Assembly: GCA_024687305.1 (NCBI GenBank)
Contig: JAILEQ010000043.1
Location: 1 to 37,629, forward strand
Length of the DNA stretch: 37,629 bases
Direction of reading: 5' to 3'
Origin: Lachnospiraceae bacterium
GTDB lineage: Bacteria; Bacillota; Clostridia; Lachnospirales; Lachnospiraceae
A program made the translations under genes and the position numbers. This document shows, in pieces, positions 8,949 through 16,110 of this stretch (position 1 is its first letter; each line of letters begins with the position of its first letter). The notes beneath the pieces are model-generated. The model saw only the letters and a program-made list of their open reading frames with translations, was not told the DNA's origin and searched no databases.

Positions 8949-10820
8949 ATGTGCGGATTCGCAGGATTTATCGATGACATGACAATAGCTGAAAAGGACG
9001 AAACGGTTCGTAAGATGGCCGATGCCATCAAACACAGAGGACCGGACGGAGAAGGTTTCTTTACCGACGATAAGATCGCCATGGGTTTCAGGCGTCTTAG
9101 CATCATCGACCTTAATCTGGGAAATCAGCCTTTGTACAATGAGGACAGCTCACTCGTCATCAACTTTAACGGTGAGATATATAACTACAAAGAGATTCGT
9201 GAAGAACTCATAAAGAAAGGTCACACGTTTTCTACCAATTCCGATACCGAAGCGATCATTCACGCGTATGAAGAGTACGGAACGGATGTCGTGGACAGGC
9301 TTCGTGGCATGTTTGCTTTTGTTATCTGGGACAGAAACAAAAAGCAGCTTTTCGGTGCGAGAGATCCTTTCGGCATAAAGCCTTTTTACTATTATGAGAC
9401 ACCCGAACTTTTCATATACGGCTCGGAGATAAAGTCGTTTCTTCACCACAAGAACTTTAAAAAGGAACTGAACGAAGACGCTCTTAAGACTTATCTTTGC
9501 TATCAGTACAGCGTGCCCACGGATTCGTTCTTTAAAAACGTCCATAAGTTAAATCCGGGTCATTGTTTTATTTACAAAGACGGGAAGATGGACATAAGAC
9601 AGTACTTCAGGATCGAATATCAGAACAACGACGACGATCTTGAGACGTGCGTAAACAAGATAAACGATATCATGAAATCCAGCATAGAGTATCACAAGAT
9701 ATCAGACGTAGAGGTCGGCGCATTTCTTTCAAGCGGTGTGGATTCAAGCTATATTGTTGCGAATGCAAATGTGGACAAGGCATTCACCGTCGGCTTTGCG
9801 GGGAACATCACGGCGCCCGGATTTAACGAGATCGGCGACGCCGAAGGTCTTTGCAAGATACTTGGCATGAAGCATCAGAAAAAGGACATCACACCCGAAA
9901 TGTTCTTTGATATCCTTCCTACCGTACAGTATCACTCGGATGAGCCGCATGCCAATCTTTCGGCCGTTCCGCTTTACTATCTTGCCAACATGGCGAGCAA
10001 AGAGGTAAAGGTAGTGCTCTCGGGCGAAGGCGCGGATGAACTTTTCGGCGGTTATTACGAATACGAGACTCCCAAGGAGTATGCAAGATATCTTAAAGTA
10101 CCTTATCCGATAAGAGCCGGTATAAAGAAAGTGGCCGAGAAGATGCCAAAAATGAAAGGAAGACATTTCCTTATCAAGGCAGGTTCCAAGCTTGAAGATT
10201 ACTATATCGGTCAGGCGTTCATAATGAACAACGAAGAGGCCGACAGACTCCTTAAGCCCAAATACAAAAACGGAAAGAACTATCAGGAGATCACAAAGCC
10301 GATCTTCGATGAAGTTGCGGACAAGCCCGATCTTTTAAAGAAGATGTATACGGATATGCATTTATGGCTGCCTTACGACATTCTGTTAAAAGCAGACAAG
10401 ATGACCATGGCAAACTCGCTTGAACTCAGAGTTCCCTTCCTTGACAGGGAAGTGTTCAAAGTAAGCGAGCAGATACCGCTTAAATACATCATTCACAATT
10501 ATGTGACAAAGTATGCTTTCAGAGTTGCCGCAAACCGCACCATTCCCGAAGAGTGGTCGAAGCGCAAGAAACTCGGATTCCTTGTTCCGTTCAAAGACTG
10601 GATAAGAGAAGACAGGTGGTACGAAAAAGTAAAAGAGATGTTTGAAAAGGAATGGGTTTCGGAGTTCTTTAACAAAGACGAACTCATGCATTTGTTAAAC
10701 GAGCATAAGTCGGGCGCATGGAACAACGGACGTAAGATATACACTGTCTACGCATTCCTTATATGGTATGAGATATATTTCATCAACAACGAAGTGCCGG
10801 CAAAGCCCGCTTACGTTTAA
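8949..10820 (+). CDS. Glutamine-hydrolysing asparagine synthase-like amidotransferase (AsnB type)
   Basis: 623 residues. The N-terminal Ntn glutaminase starts MCGFAGF, so Cys2 is the nucleophile after Met removal, with RHRGPDG-like KHRGPDGEG following. The synthetase domain carries the PP-loop SSGVDSS at 261-267 and the LSGEGADELFGGY block near 360. It takes ammonia from glutamine and amidates a carboxylate through an acyl-AMP. AsnB-type enzymes not only make asparagine: AsnH of Lactococcus amidates the D-Asp bridge, and AsnB/LtsA enzymes amidate meso-DAP. Here it directly follows a D-Asp-ligase-like gene, so amidation of a peptidoglycan-type precursor is the favoured role; free asparagine synthesis is the alternative. 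Confidence 0.88.
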   Translation: MCGFAGFIDDMTIAEKDETVRKMADAIKHRGPDGEGFFTDDKIAMGFRRLSIIDLNLGNQPLYNEDSSLVINFNGEIYNYKEIREELIKKGHTFSTNSDTEAIIHAYEEYGTDVVDRLRGMFAFVIWDRNKKQLFGARDPFGIKPFYYYETPELFIYGSEIKSFLHHKNFKKELNEDALKTYLCYQYSVPTDSFFKNVHKLNPGHCFIYKDGKMDIRQYFRIEYQNNDDDLETCVNKINDIMKSSIEYHKISDVEVGAFLSSGVDSSYIVANANVDKAFTVGFAGNITAPGFNEIGDAEGLCKILGMKHQKKDITPEMFFDILPTVQYHSDEPHANLSAVPLYYLANMASKEVKVVLSGEGADELFGGYYEYETPKEYARYLKVPYPIRAGIKKVAEKMPKMKGRHFLIKAGSKLEDYYIGQAFIMNNEEADRLLKPKYKNGKNYQEITKPIFDEVADKPDLLKKMYTDMHLWLPYDILLKADKMTMANSLELRVPFLDREVFKVSEQIPLKYIIHNYVTKYAFRVAANRTIPEEWSKRKKLGFLVPFKDWIREDRWYEKVKEMFEKEWVSEFFNKDELMHLLNEHKSGAWNNGRKIYTVYAFLIWYEIYFINNEVPAKPAYV

Positions 10821-10835
10821 GTCGGAGGTATTAAA

Positions 10836-12101
10836 ATGAGTGAATTAAAAAAGATCATAGAAGAAAACGAATCGCAGGTCAGAAGTTACTGCAGAAAATA
10901 TCCCGTAGTTTTCACATCGGCTAAAAATTCGATGATCTACGACGAAGAAGGAAACGCATACGTTGACTTCCTTGCGGGTTGCGGCGCACTCAACTACGGC
11001 CACAACAACGGCGAGATAAAAAGCGAAGTCATCGATTACATCTTAAAAGACAACATCACTCACGCCATGGATATGTACACCACAGCTAAGGGTGAGTTCA
11101 TAAAGACTTTCAAAGAAAAGATATTGGATCCCAAAGATCTTAATTACAAGATCATGTTCTGCGGTTCAACCGGTACGAACGCCGTTGAAGCTGCACTGAA
11201 GCTTTGCAGAAAGAACAAGAAACGCTCAAACATCATTGCTTTTATGGGCGCTTTTCACGGAATGACGCTCGGAAGCCTTGCGCTTACGACCGACCGCACG
11301 AGCCGTGACGGAGCGGGAGTTTCGCTCGATAACGTTACGTTCGTTCCCTATGAGACAACGATGGAAGGCTTCGATTCGTTAAGATATCTCGAGACAGTCA
11401 TCACAGACGACCACTCGGGAATAGAGAAGCCTGCAGCAATCTTTCTTGAGACCGTACAGGCCGAAGGCGGTATAAATGTTGCCAGCGTTGAATGGTTAAA
11501 GGGTGTAGAGAGAATATGCCGTGAAAATGACATTTTACTCGTTGCCGATGAGATCCAGGTAGGCTGTTCGAGGACCGGTACGTTCTTCTCATTTGAGCGT
11601 GCGGGCATTAAACCCGACATGGTAACACTTTCCAAGTCTATCGGAGGCTACGGCTTCCCGATGTCGCTTCTTTTGATAAGAGACGACCTTGATATATGGA
11701 AGCCCGCCGAGCATAACGGAACGTTCAGAGGCAACCAGATCGCATTCGTGGCAGCCAGAAAAGCCATCGAATACAACATTTTCCACGAGATCGACAGACA
11801 GGTTGTGGAAAAGGGTGCACTCGTAAAAGAATACATCGAAAAAGAGATACTTCCTTTAAGCGACAAGATATTCTTCAGAGGAATAGGCCTTATATGGGGT
11901 ATCGACTTCTCGAAATTTGACGATCCGGAGCTTTCCCACAGGATCGCGGATAAATGCTTCGAGAAAGGACTCATCATCGAAAGAGCCGGCAGAGGCGACA
12001 CCGTACTCAAGATACTGCCTCCGCTAACCATTTTCGATTACGAGCTTTTCAAGGGGCTTGATATCATCAGAGAATCGATAGAGGAAGAATTGGAGAAATA
12101 A
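10836..12101 (+). CDS. Class III aminotransferase, EctB/diaminobutyrate-2-oxoglutarate transaminase-like
   Basis: 421 residues. The segments FTSAKNSMIYDEEGNAYVDF, GALNYGHNNGEIK, THAMDMYTTAKGEF, ETVQAEGGINVASVEWL and EHNGTFRGNQIAFV are hallmarks of EctB-type enzymes, which convert L-aspartate 4-semialdehyde plus glutamate to L-2,4-diaminobutyrate. The PLP lysine is K267 in TLSKSIGGYG. No ectA or ectC (ectoine) genes are nearby, so the diaminobutyrate is presumably used by the neighbouring ligases rather than for ectoine. It begins 15 bases after the amidotransferase. Ornithine-type aminotransferase activity is a less likely alternative because the match to EctB runs through the whole protein. 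Confidence 0.85.
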   Translation: MSELKKIIEENESQVRSYCRKYPVVFTSAKNSMIYDEEGNAYVDFLAGCGALNYGHNNGEIKSEVIDYILKDNITHAMDMYTTAKGEFIKTFKEKILDPKDLNYKIMFCGSTGTNAVEAALKLCRKNKKRSNIIAFMGAFHGMTLGSLALTTDRTSRDGAGVSLDNVTFVPYETTMEGFDSLRYLETVITDDHSGIEKPAAIFLETVQAEGGINVASVEWLKGVERICRENDILLVADEIQVGCSRTGTFFSFERAGIKPDMVTLSKSIGGYGFPMSLLLIRDDLDIWKPAEHNGTFRGNQIAFVAARKAIEYNIFHEIDRQVVEKGALVKEYIEKEILPLSDKIFFRGIGLIWGIDFSKFDDPELSHRIADKCFEKGLIIERAGRGDTVLKILPPLTIFDYELFKGLDIIRESIEEELEK

Positions 12102-12103
12102 AG

Positions 12104-13546
12104 ATGCTTCTTAAAGATCTTATACCTTGCGAATATGCCGTGGAAATAGATTCCGTTTCGGACGATTCGCGTACAAAAGGTGAAAATATACTGTTCGTTG
12201 CCGTGAAAGGACTTACGGTCGACGGTCACAACTTTGCAAAGAGTGCCGTTGAGAACGGTGCCGTTGCGGTTGTCTGCGAGCACGAGATAGAAGGCTTAAA
12301 CGTGCCTCAGGTCATCGTTAAAGATTCACAGCGTGCCATGAACGAGATACTTAACCGTTACTACGGCGCACCGCTCGGACAGCTTACCATGATCGGTGTG
12401 ACAGGTACCGACGGCAAGACCACGACCTCGGAGATGATGTACCAGATACTCAACATGATGGGTTACAAGACCGGCTACATCGGAACGAACGGAATAAGGA
12501 GCGAGCACTATACTCAGGAAAACGACTACACTACACCGCTTCAGGAAGAACTCTTTCAGGCTCTCAACGGCTTTAAATGCGATGACTGCGAATTTGTTTC
12601 CATGGAAGCGACCGGTGAGCGACTGGGTACGGGAAAGATGGACGGGGTTTCTTTTGATGCCTCTATCTTTACGAACCTTACAAGAGATGCGCTCGATATC
12701 TTTAAGACGATGGACAACTACGCAGCCGCAAAGGCCAAGCTTATGGAGTACACAAAATCGACGGGTCTTTGCGTCATAAATGCAGATGACGAGTACTCAC
12801 ACTTCTTCATAAAGCATGCCAATGCGCCTGTCATAACATACGGTATAGACAATCCCGCGGACGTATATGCGACCGATATCGATATCAAGTACAAGAACTT
12901 AAGCTTTACCGTAAAGGGAAAGCTCGGAACACATAAAGTAACGTCAAGCCTTTCGGGCAGGTTCAATGTTTACAACATACTTGCCGTGATAGCCTGCTTA
13001 AGTCATTTCGACATCGATCCCGCGGACATAGTAAAGTGCGTGGCAAAGCTTAAGCCCGTTGAGGCGCGTCAGACCGTTATAGATTTTGGACAGCCTTTCA
13101 AGGTAATAGTCGATTACGCACACACGGCCAATTCGGTCAAGAACCTTGTTGAATATCTTAAGTCGACACTCATCGACGGAAAGATAAGGCTTGTTGTCGG
13201 AGCGGGCGGCTCAAGAGACGTTTACCGTCGCACCGATATGGCTGAATATTGTACCCAAAACGCGGACTACAACTATTTTACGATAGAGGATGCGCGTTTT
13301 GAAGATCCGCAGATGCTTGTTGAAACGATGGTTTCGACCGTTCCCGAGGCTTCCAATTATGAGCTTATCGTTGACAGGGACGAGGCGATCGCAAAAGCGA
13401 TCAAAGACGCTGAGCCCGGCGATACTGTGCTCATTCTCGGTAAAGGCGCCGAACGATATATGATGACGATGGGAGAGGCTGTTTACAGACCCAACGATAT
13501 CGAGAGTGCGGCAGCGGTATTAAAGGAGATGGGTTATAAAGGATGA
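12104..13546 (+). CDS. MurE-like UDP-MurNAc-peptide ligase with altered amino-acid motif
   Basis: 480 residues with the full Mur-ligase plan. The N-terminal UDP-MurNAc-binding domain shows DSR...LFVAVKG...DGHNFAKSAVENGA, the P-loop GVTGTDGK is at 98-105, the carbamylated-lysine region reads YAAAKAKLM, and VIVDYAHT opens domain 3. True MurE joins meso-DAP or Lys to UDP-MurNAc-Ala-Glu. Here the specificity motif DNPR reads EDAR (395-398), the EVSSH block reads EATGER, and RDHLD reads RDALD, while GKGxE is kept (GKGAE). It directly follows the diaminobutyrate transaminase (2-base gap), so residue 3 could be diaminobutyrate. It is probably a second, specialised MurE rather than the housekeeping one, which would lie elsewhere. 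Specificity is inference. Confidence 0.82.
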   Translation: MLLKDLIPCEYAVEIDSVSDDSRTKGENILFVAVKGLTVDGHNFAKSAVENGAVAVVCEHEIEGLNVPQVIVKDSQRAMNEILNRYYGAPLGQLTMIGVTGTDGKTTTSEMMYQILNMMGYKTGYIGTNGIRSEHYTQENDYTTPLQEELFQALNGFKCDDCEFVSMEATGERLGTGKMDGVSFDASIFTNLTRDALDIFKTMDNYAAAKAKLMEYTKSTGLCVINADDEYSHFFIKHANAPVITYGIDNPADVYATDIDIKYKNLSFTVKGKLGTHKVTSSLSGRFNVYNILAVIACLSHFDIDPADIVKCVAKLKPVEARQTVIDFGQPFKVIVDYAHTANSVKNLVEYLKSTLIDGKIRLVVGAGGSRDVYRRTDMAEYCTQNADYNYFTIEDARFEDPQMLVETMVSTVPEASNYELIVDRDEAIAKAIKDAEPGDTVLILGKGAERYMMTMGEAVYRPNDIESAAAVLKEMGYKG

Positions 13547-16107
13547 AAGAAACCACCTGCGCAAAAGTGATGCATATCTTCTTACTCGTGATGTTCACGA
13601 GTCTGTTTGTGGTGGGCATTGCTGTTACCGGTGTCAATCTTTCCATCTATGACGAACATGTCATTTTGTCTTTCAACAATCCTTTGTACATAGCTCTTTA
13701 TCTCCTTGCGGGATGGCTTTTGTTCAAAGGACTCTCAATTGTTTATGACAGATTCTTGAAGGATGTCAATCCCTTTGTTTTTGCGGCGGTTGCAGCCGTT
13801 ATCATGTATGCCCTCGCTGTATTCTGGATATTCTCGGCAAGGGCTCTTCCCCAATCCGATGCGGAATTTCTGATAGGCTATGCCGAAGCGATAAATCTTA
13901 AAGAGGTGGGCCCCGGTGCCATGGGCCCCGACGATTATCTCATCTATTTCCCTTATCAATACGGATTTGTTACATTTCTTCGCATACTCATGTACATTTT
14001 CGGAGCAGATAATTACATCGCTTTCATGTGTGTGACGGCATTGTCGCTTCCTGTCATTGCTTTTTTCGGAACAGCTGTCATTACCGAGATCGCACCCGAA
14101 AAGCTTAGGGGCAGATCCGCATTTTTCTTTGCGGTGGCAGCGTCGTTATTCCTTCCTTTGTATTTTTACAGCAGCTTCGTATACGGCGACCTTCCTTTTG
14201 CGGCGATCTCGCTTGCCTGCATTTATTTTGCTTTAAGGATGGTAAGGAAACCTTCGGTTTTGACGGGTGTTTTCTTTGTACTTGCATGCTTTTTTAACTA
14301 TCTTTTCAAATCCAATGCGCTCATTGTCTGTGTGGCGCTTTTCATTTTCTTTTTCGTAAAGCTTTTTGACAAAGCCAAAAGAAAGATCGCGGCGCTTCTC
14401 ATCATTCTTACGGTGGTGGGCATACTTGGCGTTACCGTTACCAACAAAGCGATGTACGACAGGCTCAATCCAAACGGATACGATGCCATCCCAATGTCTG
14501 CAAGCATTGCCATGGGACTAAACGATGACAACGGAAACGCCGGATGGTGCAATTTCTACCACCAGATAATCTTTGTGGAGAACGATTACGATGCCGCGCG
14601 TACCTCGGAGGTTGCCTGGGGAAGAGTGAGATATGCCCTTACCGACTACATAAAGCACCCCGTTAAGGGAATCAGCTTTTTCTATCGCAAGATAAATCTT
14701 CAATGGAACACGCCCATGTTCCAGGCGCTTGCCATGATCAATTCCCACGACGAAGAGCTGCAGGCTCCATTCGCAAGGCACATATACGACGATTTTGTAA
14801 CCCAGTGGAGGATCAATTCCTTTCTAAAGGCTTATCAGATATTTGTCTATTTCATAATAACGGCGGTTTTGTGGATAAAACGTAAAAAAGAAAGCACTCT
14901 CGGTGCATATCTTCCGGGGATCGCCATATTCGGAAGTTTTCTTTTCAGTATCATCTGGGAAGCTAAAACAAGGTACATTATGCCTACTTTTGTCATGATC
15001 ATCGTCTGCTTTGCGATAGCGCTCCCGGTGGTGCAGGAAGCCCTGACAGAGCGGGAAACTGTGGGAATACGTGATTTCTTTAAGACATCGGAGGCGAAAG
15101 AGCGCCGAAAGTACAACGGTATAGATCTTTTCAAATTTATAATGGCCATACTCGTTGTAGCCGTTCATGTTCAGCCTCAGTCCGATACTCAAAATGTGAT
15201 GCTGTATCGGGCGATCGACAGCTTTGCCGCGTGTGCGGTAGGCTACTTTTTCGTGGCTGCGGGCTTTTTGCTCGGAGAAAAGATGAAGACCGTGATCGGG
15301 TACGGTGAGAAGATCTCGGTCATAAAGAAATATATCCTCCATATATTGAAAATGTATCTCATCTGGACGGTCATATATCTTCCTTTGGAGATATTTAATG
15401 ATGTTTTTTTCAAATATCCCTTAAAAGAGACGATTCCCGCATTCATACGCGGACTGTTATTTGTAGGCGAGCATTTCAATTCCTGGATACTCTGGTATCT
15501 GCTTTCATCGATATATGCGCTTTTGTTTATGCTCCTGCTTTTCAAAATAAATGTGAAAGTAAGAACCTGGCTCATAATCTGCGCCTTTGTTTATCTGATT
15601 GCTTTCTTTTTGGATTGTATCGGGCAGGGTAACTTCGAAGGCACAGCCATTGACGCTGTCATCCGGCCGATACTTGCTGCGACTACGCAAAACGGCAGGA
15701 TTTTCAGGGGACTTTTCTTTTTACCGTTCGGAATGTATTTAAGCCAAAAGAAAACGCCGCTTTGGACAGGAGTTATACTGGCGGGTTCAGGTTACGCATT
15801 GGGATTTTGCGGTCTTTTCAACGAAGTGCCCTTCCTTATGATGAGCGTCGGTTTTTTTATCGTTGCAAGAGAGCTCGACCTTAAAGACAGGCCTTTGTGG
15901 GGAAGTCTAAGGAAAATGAGTTTGGCGATCTATTTTACTCATCTGTATGTATGGACGATCTTATATCTTGTTTTGTACGGAAACGTCGTTCACGGAGTAA
16001 AGATGTTTGTATATACTCTCGTTATTACGTTATTAATCGCACTTTTGTATACTGTTTGGGCTAAGCTTTGGAACAGTAGAAAAGAAGCCAAAGCGGATGG
16101 GAGATAG
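13543..16107 (+). CDS. Membrane fusion: GT-C-type glycosyltransferase plus acyltransferase-3 domain
   Basis: 854 residues. The first ~510 form a polytopic membrane region with a large first outside loop carrying QSDAEF and FPYQYG, then many helices and a soluble loop (about 300-420). This is the layout of GT-C lipid-linked-sugar transferases of the ArnT/PMT type. A cytoplasmic stretch (about 505-525, FFKTSEAKERRKYNG) leads into a second membrane domain beginning IDLFKFIMAILVVAVHVQP, the start of acyltransferase-3 (OafA-like) proteins with their conserved His. It overlaps the MurE-like gene by four bases (ATGA), so it belongs to the operon. It may glycosylate and acylate a cell-surface polymer or the peptide made by the upstream genes. 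VanT serine racemases also carry an AT3-like membrane domain thought to move amino acids, so transport is an alternative. Confidence 0.7.
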   Translation: MKETTCAKVMHIFLLVMFTSLFVVGIAVTGVNLSIYDEHVILSFNNPLYIALYLLAGWLLFKGLSIVYDRFLKDVNPFVFAAVAAVIMYALAVFWIFSARALPQSDAEFLIGYAEAINLKEVGPGAMGPDDYLIYFPYQYGFVTFLRILMYIFGADNYIAFMCVTALSLPVIAFFGTAVITEIAPEKLRGRSAFFFAVAASLFLPLYFYSSFVYGDLPFAAISLACIYFALRMVRKPSVLTGVFFVLACFFNYLFKSNALIVCVALFIFFFVKLFDKAKRKIAALLIILTVVGILGVTVTNKAMYDRLNPNGYDAIPMSASIAMGLNDDNGNAGWCNFYHQIIFVENDYDAARTSEVAWGRVRYALTDYIKHPVKGISFFYRKINLQWNTPMFQALAMINSHDEELQAPFARHIYDDFVTQWRINSFLKAYQIFVYFIITAVLWIKRKKESTLGAYLPGIAIFGSFLFSIIWEAKTRYIMPTFVMIIVCFAIALPVVQEALTERETVGIRDFFKTSEAKERRKYNGIDLFKFIMAILVVAVHVQPQSDTQNVMLYRAIDSFAACAVGYFFVAAGFLLGEKMKTVIGYGEKISVIKKYILHILKMYLIWTVIYLPLEIFNDVFFKYPLKETIPAFIRGLLFVGEHFNSWILWYLLSSIYALLFMLLLFKINVKVRTWLIICAFVYLIAFFLDCIGQGNFEGTAIDAVIRPILAATTQNGRIFRGLFFLPFGMYLSQKKTPLWTGVILAGSGYALGFCGLFNEVPFLMMSVGFFIVARELDLKDRPLWGSLRKMSLAIYFTHLYVWTILYLVLYGNVVHGVKMFVYTLVITLLIALLYTVWAKLWNSRKEAKADGR

Positions 16108-16110
16108 CTA

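Noticed and set aside
10836..12101. Ectoine biosynthesis (EctB) pathway
   Set aside because: The transaminase is EctB-like, but no EctA acetyltransferase or EctC synthase is nearby, so ectoine is not supported.
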